A stretch of 64,000 nt of DNA from Dasypus novemcinctus (lineage: Eukaryota > Chordata > Mammalia > Cingulata > Dasypodidae), in contig NC_080680.1 of NCBI RefSeq assembly GCF_030445035.2, forward strand, positions 98,895,157 to 98,959,156, in the 5' to 3' direction. Below the pieces are notes generated by a model. It was given only the letters and a program-made list of their open reading frames with translations. It was not told where the DNA came from and searched no databases. Of this stretch, positions 10,601-22,335 are shown piece by piece. Position numbers and translations under genes: made by a program. Positions within the stretch are counted from its first letter, which is position 1. Every line of letters starts with the position of its first letter.

Positions 10601-13540
10601 TCATTTAAGTTACCTTCCTGTTAAGTATTTGCATTTGCAACTGTGGTCTAATCCAATCCCTTCATTCTAGATATAACATCAAAGCCCAGAGAAGGAAGAA
10701 TTGTCTAAGGTCATATGTGGAGATGGTAGCAGAGAGGGGACGAGAATCCAGATCTTCTGATTCAACATTCAGGATTTCCCCCCAACCCCAACAGATTTTT
10801 CTTGTTAAGACTGTGTCTGTCAATGGCAACTTTAAGAACACTGCTGAGAACCAGAACTGAAAAGTAGCAGACTACGGAAGAAAGGGTGCTAAACTGGAGC
10901 TGAAAGACCTGGTTCTAACAGCATTTCTGCTAAAGCTGGGGTTCCTGCCAGCTACCATTTACAGGAACCTCCCATCATGTACCCGTTTACTCTCCTTCTG
11001 TATGTCCTGGAAATTAAGGCTGTTTGCTTCCCCTCTATCCAAAACATTTAAAAAATACTAAATAGAACAGACTGAGGTGAGAGCCCAACAGCTACATTAC
11101 AAAAGATTCCACTCCACTTCACACTTTCAGTTCAACTTGATGGACTGAACACACACTGCAGCCTCCCTCCCTCTCATACCAAACTCTAGAAATGACAGAA
11201 GACATTTATTACTTACCTATGCCAGAACACAATAAGGAAAATGCTCTATGTATCAGAAACGATAAGGAAGCCCCAAAGTATAGAAGGCAGCCTGAGATAT
11301 GCATAGGAACATGGAGGAAAGTATTGCTACAGAGATGAAAGCAACATTCCATGTCTGGAGGTGATGGAAATCAGAACAGACAGAAATTTGGAGGCAACCA
11401 TGAAGGTGAATAATTGGAGTGCCACTGCAGGATCAGGATTAGGACCCAAATCTCCCACGGGTCAGCAGCAGAATTGGGGGTATCTGTCTTCAGACAGGTA
11501 CAGTAAGTTTGAGAGCTTGGAACAAAGAGGCAAAGTAGTGTCCAGGTGGCTGGGGACAGCCAGGGAAAAAAGAGAGAATTCATATCCAGAAGACTAGTTA
11601 CTTAGCATCCCAGCCAACAGTATGCCTACCCACCCCCCATCTACACTCACAATGACAACAGTGCTGCCCAATGCAAATCTTGCAGCTGCTCCTGCACTGC
11701 TCCATAAGCATAACTAAAAAGATGAGAGGTTACAGTTAAGGATCAAAAAATAATCTGGAGAAAGTCAATACCACAAGGAACAAAAACTCAATAAACAGAA
11801 GAATTTACATAAGAGGAGGACCAAGATTTTAAAATAAAATCTGAGTATAATTAATTCTCAGAAAGTCAAGGCAAGGGATTGCACCCATAAAATAAAATCA
11901 GACAATTATGAAACAAGAGCAGTTGGCTATTTAACAATTTAAAATCTCAAAAATGAAAACCGAGGTTGTTCAAATAAAAAAACCCAATAGAAGGGCTGAG
12001 TAGCAAAACAGTCACAGCTGAAAAACAAATTAGTGGTGGGAGACTAGGTTCAGAAATTCCCCCAAAATGCAGCATAAAGGAATAGCAATAGAAAAATATA
12101 AAAGTTCAGTCATCAAATCCAGAAGTTTCAACATCTATCTAACAGGAGTTATAGGGGAAAAAAAAAGATGCTAAAAGAATACAGGAGGGAGAATATTTAA
12201 CAAACTGACAGATGAACATTAAGATTAAGAGAAAAGCCTAAATACTATCAGAGAAAAAATATTACCTACAGAGAAATGAGACCCTGATTACCACTGACTC
12301 CTTCTGAGCAACTCATTACAGACCTCTTTAGTTGATACTATAATTAATACTGATTCATTTACCCAAACTGTCCTTTCAAGCAGTTAAAATCCAGTCATCT
12401 ATAGTCCTTTTCCTTTCAAAACCCAAGCTCACAAATGTCACCTAAGGATGTTCCCTGATAGGATCCAGAGTGGGTGATCCAGGCACCTAGAAAAAACAAA
12501 AACAAAAACAAGAACTCAAACAAACAAAAAAAAACACAAAAAAACACAAGACAGAGTCATATTTATGGGAAATCATCACCGGTTCTTTTAGATGAGCTAC
12601 TCCTTAAAAGTAACATTAATGAAGGAAAAATAAGACCTTCTGGTCGGAAGAAGGAAGCAAGGAATCAAACACAAGGTTAAGCGGGATCTCCAGTTTGGGG
12701 ACTGTGCCCCCAAAGACCATACTCAGAACACTATAACTTAGTCTAACATCAACGTCAAGAATGTTGATTTGTAAAGCAAGAAGAAAGGGAGCAAGGCGCC
12801 AAATGCAGTATACCCTCTAGCCCCTCTCATCCTCTTCAGAGCTGCATCTTTAAAGAAGGGGGGAAATTCAGATACAACAAATATTTATTGAGTATCTATT
12901 ACATTTCAGTTACTAGAATAAGCACTGTAACATATTTTATATCATTTATTCCCCACAACAACCCTGTGTGGCTGGTGGCATTATACTATTTTCTAATTCA
13001 AAAAACTAAGGCTTATAGAAGGGAAGCCACTGGCCCAAAGTCACATAGTAAGTGGAAGAGGCAAGATGCAAAGCCTGGCCTGATTCCAAGTCCCATGTTC
13101 TTTCCACTGTACAGCTGCTTCTAGAAAACTGCTAAATACATGGAATGGCTTTCCCCTCCTTGTCACAGTCAGCACCTATGGAATTGAAGTAAGGAGAATG
13201 ACTCCAAGAAGAGAGTTAGGCTAGGATTCAGGAGACCCGACTTCTCAATATGCAGGATTCTACTATTCTCTTAACACCTAGGGCAAGCAACCTATCTTTC
13301 TGGGTTTCATATCCCATATACACCCTCATATGCCCTTAACATTTTCAGGTCCAGCAGTAGGATCTGTATGGGGATCATTCATTCAGCTGTGCTCCTCATA
13401 CCACCCCAAGCAGAAAGCTAAGTAGTTCATCATTGGACAGACAGGGTTGTCAAAACGAAGAAAAGGACCCAAAAATGGTCCCTCTAGAGCATCCTCATAG
13501 CTACCCAAGCCTTCTGGGGCAGTACCTGAGCCCCTTCACC
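7661..13540. other. Gene-free stretch within the decayed CUTAL locus
   Basis: No exon could be supported here. I see MIR pieces (for example about 8945-9010 and 10670-10770), a short CA tract near 10118, and A-rich sequence from about 11700 to 12300 and around 12490-12550 that may be old LINE. The CUTAL exon for the LAASVN-type segment should lie between 5510 and 13540 by gene order, but I did not find it. Confidence 0.5.
12870..13125 (-). repeat. MIR SINE
   Basis: Reverse MIR, nearly full length: TATTTATTGAGTATCTATTA, CCACTGGCCCAAAGTCACAT, ending at GTTCTTTCCACTGTACAGC. Confidence 0.75.
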
Positions 13541-13543
13541 ACA

Positions 13544-13693
13544 CTGGGCTATGTCTCTGGCAATTTGCTTGTTGGGACAGTTGACAAAAACAATGGAGTG
13601 AGTGCCAGAGACACAGGTGCCAGTGACAGCTGAATGGAGCTGCAGACTCAGGGTCCTTAGCATGGGGTGTGTCAGGAAAGAAGCTATCAGGAT
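13544..13693 (-). pseudogene. CutA-like gene (CUTAL), decayed exon A
   Basis: On the minus strand, after an acceptor (CTCCATAG), an open frame of 50 codons carries an N-terminal hydrophobic stretch and then SGTHSIVFVNCPNKQIARDI. This matches the first beta-strand and helix of CutA proteins, compared with recalled CUTA (AAFVTCPNEKVAKEIA). CutA proteins are small trimeric proteins linked to divalent-metal tolerance. The expected donor after the I-A-R codons appears damaged: CCCAG is followed by TGTGGTG and not GTG. A shifted donor (TGTG|GTGAAG) might be usable. It belongs with exons B-D downstream. The exon for the next roughly 20 residues (the LAASVN region) was not found between 5510 and 13540. 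Confidence 0.7.
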
Positions 13694-14214
13694 CTATGGA
13701 GGGGGAAAAAGTACAAGTCAACAGTGACATCACCAGTTCAATATTTCCCAGCTCAAGTAGCCTGGAATCAAGGCTGTGAAACATTTTTTCATCCCCATTC
13801 CCCATCTCCAAAATAATTCCTGAGCTCTGTATTGAGTTTGAATGCACTGAAAAACAAAAAACAAAACAAAATTTCATACCTATATATTTTCCTCTGCATT
13901 TTACAGATGAGAAAAATGTAGGCTCAGAAGAAACATATTAAAAATCACAGTTTTAAATTGAAGCTAGGATTAGGACTTAAGCCTAGATGACTTGAATCCA
14001 TTCTTATTGAACAAAACTGCTATTGGAAGTATTTAGACAGCAAACATACATTGGACTGCTAATTATTATGAATGATAAGCTCTTACACATGTCGAGTACT
14101 TGATGTTTTAGGGAGTTATGTCACCTCCATTCATTTGCATATGTATGGGACAATGTTGGCAGTCTAGTGGAAAAGGTAGCCTTGCAAACAGACCAAATTT
14201 AAAGCAATTATGAT

Positions 14215-14625
14215 TTTTTTTAAAGATTTACTTATTTATTTTTCTCCCCTTCCCCTCCCACCCCAGTTGTCTGTTCTTTGTGTCTATTTGCTGCGTCTTC
14301 TTTGTCCACTTCTGTTGTTGTCAGCAACACAGGAATCTGTGTTTCTTTTTGTTGCGTCATCTTGTTGTGTCCGCTCTCCGTGTGTGTGGCACCATTCCTG
14401 GGCAGGCTGCACTTTCTTCCGCGCTGGGCGGCTCTCCTGACGGGGTGCACTCCTTGCGTGTGGGGCTCCCCTACGCAGGGACACTCCTGTGTGGCAGGGT
14501 ACTCCTTGCGCGCATCAGCACTGCACATCAGCCAGCTCCACATGGGTCAAGGAGGCCCGGGGTTTGAACCGCGGACCTCCCATGTGGTAGACGGATGCCC
14601 TAACCACTGGGCGAAGTCCGCTGCC
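14215..14625 (-). mobile_element. DAS SINE
   Basis: Reverse orientation: T-run and AAAGATTT tail on the left, tRNA-like head on the right (GGTTTGAACCGCGGACCTCC). Target duplication GCAATTATGATT and GCCATTATGATT on the two sides. Confidence 0.88.
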
Positions 14626-15316
14626 GCCATTATGATTTGTGCTACTGTAACTAAGAGCTGAGGGAGCCAAAAGGAAGGCACAACCTGAAGGAGGGCCTTT
14701 GAAGAGAAGGTGTCTCCTAAGTTGGACCTTTATTTATTAGTAGTACAATTACAATAGAGGTGGGGTGGGGGGTAGCAGGCACTCTAATCAAATAATAATA
14801 CGTGCAAATTCAAGAGGTATTTAGAGACAGATGAGATAGCCAGCCTACATGGACCTTAGTGTATGGGTGAGTATGACATCAGGAGGAAATAAGACTGGAT
14901 AGAATTATAATTAAAAGGTTCAGGCTAAGGAGTTTATAGTTTGTACTTAAGTGATAAGTGCTTTCGGAGGTTTTTAAATAGTAGAGTAAGAATATGGTCC
15001 AGCTGACTATATTATTATGGTCAGAAGGAGAAAAACCAGGAGAGAGTAGCCTACTTAGCCATTATAATGATCCAGGAAAAAGACATTAAGATCCTGAATT
15101 AAGATGAAAGTGACAGAAAAAAACATTCAACATATAATCTTTCTTACTATTTTAATGATAATCATTTCAAATAAAATAAGAAATGAAAAGAACTGGAGAA
15201 TATCTTTCATTCCAGGGTTCTCTGTTTGGGGGATAGAATGGAGTCATTAACAGGGATAGAGGCAAATTACAAGGAGTCACACTATGACTCAGGCAGAGGC
15301 TGAAAAACAGCCTGAT

Positions 15317-15748
15317 GGGAAGCGGATTTGGTCCAACGGATAGGGCGTCCGCCTACCATATGGGAGGTCCGCAGTTCAAATCCAGGGTCTCCTGACCCGT
15401 GTGATGAGCTGGAACCCACGCACAGTGCTGAAGCGTGCAAGGAGTGCTGTGCCACACAGGGGTGTCCCCCGCAGAGGGGAGCCCCATGTGCAAGGAGTGT
15501 GCCCCGTAAGGAGAGCCGCCCAGCACGAAAAAAGTGCAGTCTGCCCAGGAGTGGCGCTGCACACACAGAGAGCTGACGCAGCAAGATGATGCAACAAAAA
15601 ACGAGACAGATTCAGGGTGCCACTGACAAGAATACAAGCAGACACAGAAGAACACACAGCGAATGGACACAGAAAGCAGACAACTGGGGGAAGGGGGCAG
15701 GGAAGGGGAGGGACATAAATAAAAAATACATCTTAAAAAAAAAAAAAA
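15317..15748 (+). mobile_element. DAS SINE
   Basis: Head GGGAAGCGGATTTGGTCCAA, B-box GGTTTCAAATCC-like, body with CAAGGAGTG units, the CACTGACAAGAATACAAGC module, and an A14 tail. Confidence 0.88.
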
Positions 15749-16064
15749 GCATGCATTTCCTGCCTTCCAGCCTGGGGATCAAGCTTTGCTCAAATGAACC
15801 TCTGTCTTCCCACTCATTTTATGTTATGGCTTAGGTCCTGCCTCCTACTTCTTGGCAGAGTCTGAGTAGCATTTTAATGTTTTTATCTTGGTTGGGTTTC
15901 TCATTCCCTCCTAACACCTCCTTCAAGGTCTCCAATTTGACATACTAGTTCTCTAAACTAAACTAGTAATCATGTAAGAAAAAGAAGAACCAGGCTTTGC
16001 CACACTGCTTCTATTTACTTTAGGACAGCTCAATTAGATTATAGGAAAAAAATAAAAGTACTAG

Positions 16065-16330
16065 AGAGCAGGATTTAAATCACAGTGCCAGTATTTAGCT
16101 GCCTGTGGTCTCTGATTAGTCACTTCCTCTCACTTTCATAACCCTTATCTAGAAATTGGGGATAATGATACTTTTGCTGTCTACCTCACAGAGCTGCCAT
16201 GGGATCAAACAAGATATGAGAAGCAATGTATAATCATCAATTCAATAAAGGCTGGGACAACACTTTGCTCAGCATTGCCTCCTCATTACAGTTCATGGCA
16301 CCCAGTGGGTTCTCAATAAATACCTGTGAA
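16065..16330 (+). repeat. MIR SINE
   Basis: Sense MIR with CTAGAAATTGGGGATAATGA and CACAGAGCTGCCATGGGATC, ending near CTCAATAAATACCTG. Confidence 0.7.
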
Positions 16331-16400
16331 TTAGTGAATTAATACACTGACAAGATGTTATTAATAGGAAGGGCTTGGGGGGTCACTGTTAGCAATGTTT

Positions 16401-16821
16401 GTTTTTTTTTTAAAGATTTATTTTTTTATTTATTTCTCTCCCCTTCTCCTCCGCCCGAGTTGTCTACTCTGTGTGTCCATTCGCTGTATGTTCTTCTGTG
16501 ACCGCTTCTATCCTTATCAGTGGCACCGGGAATCTGTGTTTCTTTTTGTTGCATCATCTTGTTGTGTCAGCTCTCCGTGTGTGCAGCACCATTCTTGGGC
16601 AGCCTGCACTTTCTTTCGCACTGGGCAGCTCTCCTTATGGGGCGCACTCCTTGCGCGTGGGCTTCCCCTACGCGGGGGACACCCCTGTGTGGCAGCATTC
16701 CCTGCACGCTTCAGCACTGCGTGTGGGCCAGCTGCACACGGGTCAAGGAGGCCCGGGGTTTGAACTGCGGACCTCCCATGTGGTAGGCGGACACCTTATC
16801 CATTGGGCCAAGTCTGCTTCC
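16401..16821 (-). mobile_element. DAS SINE
   Basis: Reverse orientation, flanked by a perfect 15-base duplication CTGTTAGCAATGTTT at 16386-16400 and 16822-16836. Confidence 0.92.
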
Positions 16822-17182
16822 CTGTTAGCAATGTTTTGAGCAGAGAATTGGGACATACTGGAACACTGTAAGGTATCCAACTACATGATAGGTGGCTTCC
16901 AGCACAAAGGCTAAAAAGGAGGATTCACAGAGGGTGGAGGGTGTAATGGCCCACAAAGAAGAATGAAGGTGTTTAGGTGACCAGAAGGGGAGGGAAGCAC
17001 CATACAGGCCTTGTAAACAGACCATTCCTTAGAAAGATCTGGGGCATTTTGGTCAATAGGTCTCAGTGGGACACAGAGCTAACAGGATGAAATATAAACT
17101 CACCTAAAATGTATTGAAAATTTTACATGAGATCATAGTTGGAATACTAAAAAGTAAATGGGTCCTCAGGTATTATTTAAGA

Positions 17183-17373
17183 CAGGGGTTGTTAACCTTT
17201 TCTGTTCCACGGATATCCTTGCTAGTCAGGTAAAAACCACGGACCCCTTACTAAGTCCATACTATTCTGTGTATTATTTAATAAATACATCATACCCACA
17301 CCAAAACATCCCCACAAGAATAATGTTTTTTTGAATTTCAATTCAAGTCACGGACCTTTTGTTAAGAACCCTG
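17183..17373. mobile_element. Small hAT-type MITE, copy 1
   Basis: Terminal inverted repeats CAGGGGTTGTTAACC and GTTAAGAACCCTG. The inside shares GTTCCACGGA, CCACAAGAATAATG and GAATTTCAATTCAA with the copy at 60071. Confidence 0.75.
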
Positions 17374-17544
17374 GATCCAAGACAACCCTTCATCTAACAG
17401 ATGAGGAAACCAAAGCACAATATACTAAAACTCAAGGACAGAACCAGGACTTGAATCCACAACTCCTGCCTCCCGTTCTGGGCTCTGTGGAAGCAATGAA
17501 CATGACAGGAATCGTATAGAGGGGCCTTTCAACTTCATTTAATC

Positions 17545-17720
17545 GGTTGGCTCTCAACGCAAGGCCACTGTGCCCCCTAGGGAACATTTGCCAATGTCTG
17601 GAGACATTTTTGATTGTCACAAATGGGAAGGAGATGCTATTGACAACTAGTAGGTAGAAGCCAGGAAGGCTGCTAAACTTCCTTCTGTTACACCAATGAC
17701 CATACTGAAATACAGAGAGT
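17545..17720. mobile_element. MER20 hAT element
   Basis: The core CCCCCTAGGGAACATTTGCC, then AATGTCTGGAGACATTTTTG and GGCTGCTAAACTTCC, is the MER20 signature. Confidence 0.75.
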
Positions 17721-17773
17721 TGTTAATAGATGGCTTTCCCATTAGATGTGAGCTCTTCAAAGTTTCATTCATT

Positions 17774-18125
17774 TTTTTTTTAAAGATTTATTTATTTATT
17801 TAATTCCCCCCCCTTCCCCGGTTGTCTGTTCTCTGTGTCTATTTGCTGCGTCTTGTTTCTTCGTCCGCTTCTGTTGTCCTCAGTGGCACGGGAAGTGTGT
17901 GCGGCGCCATTCCTGGGCAGGATGCACTTTCTTTCGTGCAGGGCGGCTCTCCTTATGGGTTCACTCCTTGCGCGTGGGGCTCCCCTATGCGGGGGACACC
18001 CCTGCATGGCGCGGCACTCCTTGCGCACATCAGCACTGTGCATGCACCAGCTCCACACGGGTCAAGGAGGTCCGGGGTTTGAACCGCGGACATCCCATGT
18101 GGTAGACGGGCCAAGTCCGTTTCCC
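17774..18125 (-). mobile_element. DAS SINE
   Basis: Reverse orientation. Target duplication AGTTTCATTCATT at 17761-17773 and 18126-18138. The head is slightly shortened at the A-box side (GTAGACGGGCCAAGTCCG). Confidence 0.9.
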
Positions 18126-18197
18126 AGTTTCATTCATTTCTGTATTCCCAGCCCCTAAAACCTCAGACAGGGAGAAGGTGCTTAAGAAATGACTGTG

Positions 18198-18607
18198 GGG
18201 AAGCGGACTTGGCCCAATGGATAGGGCGTCCGCCTACCAAATGGGAGTTCTGTGGTTCAAACCCCAGGCCTCCTTGATCCGTGTGGAGCTGGCCCATGCA
18301 CAGTGCTGATGTGCGCAAGGAGTGACGTGCCATGCTGGGGTGTACCCTGTGTAGGGGAGTCCCACGCACAAGGAGTGCGCCCTGTAAGGAGAGCCACCCA
18401 GAGCAAAAGAAGTGCAGCTTGCCCAAGAATGGCACCGCACACACCGAGAGCTGACACAACAAGATGATGCAACAAAAAGAAACACGGATTCCTGGTGCTG
18501 CTGCTAAGGATAGAAGCAGTCACAGAAGAACACATAGTGAATGGACACAGAGAGCAGACAACTGGGGGGCGGGGGGAAAGAAATAGATTAAAATTAAAAA
18601 AATAAAA
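18198..18607 (+). mobile_element. DAS SINE
   Basis: Perfect target duplication AAGAAATGACTGTG at 18184-18197 and 18608-18621. It carries the head, the CACAGAAGAACACA module and an A-rich tail. Confidence 0.92.
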
Positions 18608-19013
18608 AAGAAATGACTGTGAGCCATGTCAACAAAATATCATCCAGAAGCATGAAAGGTCAGTTTGGAACCAAGGTAGGACTGTAATATATTAGAAAAT
18701 GACAATTACATAAATGCAAAATTGATGGGAAATATATGTATCACAACATTTCCTCACAGGAACATTTTGGGAAAAGATTTGGCATAATTTTAAAAGAAAA
18801 GTCTTTACATTATAATATTTTCAGTTATGACTTTCACTATACACTTTTTCTAATTCTACATTCTTTCAAAACATTCTATGTTCCCTTTTAGTTATTTCAT
18901 ATTTCATTCTGCCTTTTCTTTTCTTTCCTGAGGTATTTGCTATGGCCTTTATGAGGTTATAGTTGACTTTACAGTCTCAGTGTTATGGCAGAAGGGGCCT
19001 GATATCACCTAAT

Positions 19014-19212
19014 CCAGTGGTTCTAAAACTTGCAATTCATAATCTTTGCAAATAAATGTAACTTAATTTTCTCTGAAATTAAATTTTAATTTCCCTGAAA
19101 TTAAATGCAACACTGTGTGTATCTATACATTTTTCTGAAGTGCAGAGCCAGAACCTTAAAAAACAAAAAACTCAAAGGGATCCCAGACCCAAAAAGGTTA
19201 AGAACCACTGAT
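19014..19212. mobile_element. hAT-type element
   Basis: Ends CCAGTGGTTCTAAAAC and GGTTAAGAACCACTG form terminal inverted repeats. The AT-rich middle is not assigned. Confidence 0.6.
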
Positions 19213-19274
19213 CTAGCCCAAGCTTGTGCCAATTTTTACAAACAAAGAAAAGGCCAGAGAGGGAAAGAGATAAT

Positions 19275-19276
<2 letters not shown>

Positions 19277-19321
<45 letters not shown>
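19277..19321. repeat. (CA)n microsatellite
   Basis: About 22 pure CA dinucleotides, likely polymorphic. It also creates meaningless Thr-His and Cys-Val frames on the two strands. Confidence 0.97.
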
Positions 19322-19323
<2 letters not shown>

Positions 19324-20596
19324 GAACAGCAAAGCTGGGCTAGAATGCTGCATTACCTTTCCTTTTAGTTCTTCCTCCACCTCTCCTCTCCACCCTCCCC
19401 TAGACACTGCTGTTACTCTGTAGTCACTTCCAACTTTTAACATTTTAAGATAATCTCACAGATGAGAAAATAGAACCTCCAGAAATTTTCAGAAAAACTT
19501 AAGACGGCAAGTATCAAGTGACCCTTAGATAAGAACAGCAGACACGAAGACACCTTCCCTTCTCTTACCCTGGCAGTAAAAATTGCCTGATCTCCCCTTC
19601 CCAAAGGATAGGGAGTGAAGTGTACTGGCAATTTCCTTCAGAACCACCCTACAATCCCCAGGATACCAGGAGGTGTGCCTCCAAGGATCTCACCATTCAT
19701 CTCCCCCCTGCTTGCCCAGCTCAAAAACCCTGGAGCAGTGAAATGCTCCTTCTTTCTTTTCTTTCCTTCTCAGTCCCCAGGTTGGAGGGTGAGAAGGTTC
19801 ACAGCATCATCATATGGGGCACAAGTCAGGAAGAACATAAGGACAGATATCCTGGCCAAGAGTACTGTCCATGCTGAATGATAAGTGGCAGCAGCAGCAA
19901 AGGTGAGTTGCAGGTTGGTGGGAGGGCACTGAGGGCCTTTCCCACTCCCTCCAACCTGCTGATTGCCTCATTGCCTGGGCCCAAACCAGCCAGGTGGAGT
20001 AGGAGACTGGAAGGAAGTGGGTAAATAGAGGAATTTTCCCTAGGCAACCCTTTCCTCCTTCAAACAACAACCTAAGCACCATCTGCAGAGCCACAACTCA
20101 TCACAAAATAAAAACAGATAAAAAGATAAATCTTTCACAAAACCTTCAGAAACCACAGTACACAAACACTAACAAACATACGTAAAACTTCCACTTTAAA
20201 GAGGCCCAACAGCCAACAAAAACATTCAGATAAGTGGAGCACACACATGGCTGCTTTCCTGTCTTCCACATCAACCCCTCCTGCCTGGATCTCCCTACTA
20301 ATCCTCCCTGGTTCAGAACACTGACTATTTTTCTTAGCTAACTCATTCACCTTTTGAAGCCAGGTGCTCTGTTTAGCCTTTCCCAAAATTAGTCCCCCAA
20401 AGCACTTTGTACACACCTCTGTTGTAACATTTAACATAAACTATAAGGAGATGCAAACAAGTAAGAAAAGCAGTTTATTGATTGTTGTCAGTATTTCCAA
20501 TTTTTCAATTCAGGTTTTAAAATAACTACTCTGGGAATGGGGTGGGAGGAGATTGGGTGCAAAGTGGCACAAGTGAAGGTGTTAAGGAAACTGATC

Positions 20597-20971
20597 AGGA
20601 AGTGGACTTGGCCCAGTGGTTAGGGCGTCTGCCTACCACATGGGTGGTCTGCAGTTCAAATCCCGGACCTCCTTGACCCGTGTGGAGCTGGCACATGTGC
20701 AGTGCTGATGTGCGCAAGAGTACCCTGCCATGCAGGGGTGTCCCCATGTAGGGGAGCCCTGCACGCATGGAGTGCGCCCCGTAAGGAGAGCCACCCAGTG
20801 CGAAAGAAAGTTCAGCCTGCCCAGGAATGGTGCCGCACACACGGAGAGCTGACATAACAAGACAAGATGAACACAAAAGAACACACAGCAAATGGACACG
20901 GAGAACAGACAACTGGGGTGAGGCGGGGGGGGGGGGGGGGGGGTAGAAATAAATAAATAAATCTTTAAAAA
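20597..20971 (+). mobile_element. DAS SINE with a G19 run in its tail
   Basis: Target duplication AAGGAAACTGAT on both sides (20584-20595 and about 20973-20984). The GGGGGTGGGG-type stretch usual before the tail is here a pure G19 (20925-20943). The tail is AAATAAATAAATAAATC. Confidence 0.9.
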
Positions 20972-21402
20972 AAAGGAAACTGATTTTGATCGTGGTGATA
21001 GTTGCACAATTATATACAATTTTAAAAATTCAACAAACTGTACCCTAAAATTGGCAAATTTTATTGTAAATAAAACCTTAAACAAAAAGGGAAGGGAAGT
21101 TGAGCAACATTAAAAATTGTTTTGAACTGGGCAGTCCAAATAAAACACGTTAGCCAAATCTGGCTGCAGCCTCTGTGCTTACTGTATTACCTGTTCACCT
21201 GTCTGCCTGTCTCCTCGAGATGGTAAATTCTCGAAGTTCTGGTATACTTCCTGGCAAAGTAGTAAATCAGTCGTAGCCCCAGTTCTGTCATTTACATTGT
21301 GAGCTGTGCAGACTCAGGATTTGCGATTCTTTAGAAACGCAAGGGCTAATACCTCCTTCATAAGCCTGAAGCAACAACTGAGAAGAGTAAGAGTGCTTTA
21401 CA

Positions 21403-21800
21403 GGGAAGTGGATTTGGCTCAACTGATAGGGTGTCCGCCTACCACATGGGAGTCCAGGGTTCAAACCCAGGGCTTCCTGACCTGTGTGGTGAAGCTGGCC
21501 CACGCGCAATGCTGATGCGCGCAAGGAGTGCCCTGCAACGCAGGGGTGCCCCCCACGTAGGGAGTACAAGGGGTGCACCCTGTAAGGAGAGCCGCCCTGC
21601 ACGAAAAAAACGCAGCCTGCCCAGGATTGGCGACTCGCACACGAAGAGATGACACAGCAAGATGATGCAACAGAAAAAGACACAGATTCCCAGTGCCCCT
21701 GACAAAGAATACAAGCAGACACAAAAGAACAAACAGTGAATGGACACAGACAGCAGACAACTTGGGGGGTGGGGAGAGAAATTAAAAAATCTTTTTTTTT
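21403..21800 (+). mobile_element. DAS SINE
   Basis: Target duplication AGAGTGCTTTACA (21390-21402) and AAAGTGCTTTACA (21801-21813). The head reads GGGAAGTGGATTTGGCTCAA. Confidence 0.9.
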
Positions 21801-22335
21801 AAAGTGCTTTACAAAATACAATACCATGAAACCATACCATTTCAAGAACAATTATTCTTATACCAAGTACCAAAGTTAACTCAGAAAACCTCCATTTTGA
21901 TTGAAGAACTTAATACCTGTGGAAAAAAATTAAGATTACAGAAAATGAAACCTTGTGACCCTAAGAAAACCTTTATATTTTAATTTCACTAAATCAGGAC
22001 AGTGATCCTTTATAATTGTTAAATATGAATGAGCACTGTTAATGACCATTTACCTTAGATTCTGAGATGATTTCCTGAGATAAGTCTCCAAACTTAGCAC
22101 AGGAACCTGAACAGAGTTTATGCTCAATAACGTTTGTTGGATGACTAATCAAGGATGTGAGCTGATGATTATAAGGATGATGGTCACGATGAAGGTGATG
22201 ATAGCAGTAACGAGAAGGATGGCAAGAGGTGAACTGTTACTTGGATAAAGTCTCTGGATCCTCTTCTTTCAACTCAGCCATCACTACTCTCCAGGTTCAA
22301 TTCCAAAGTCATATTCCAACAGTCCAATTCTGTAT

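Noticed and set aside
1-13000. 3' exons of PHF19, which lies beyond PSMD5 in human
   Set aside because: I looked for its PHD-finger and C-terminal chromo-like blocks and saw none. Its end probably lies left of the window.
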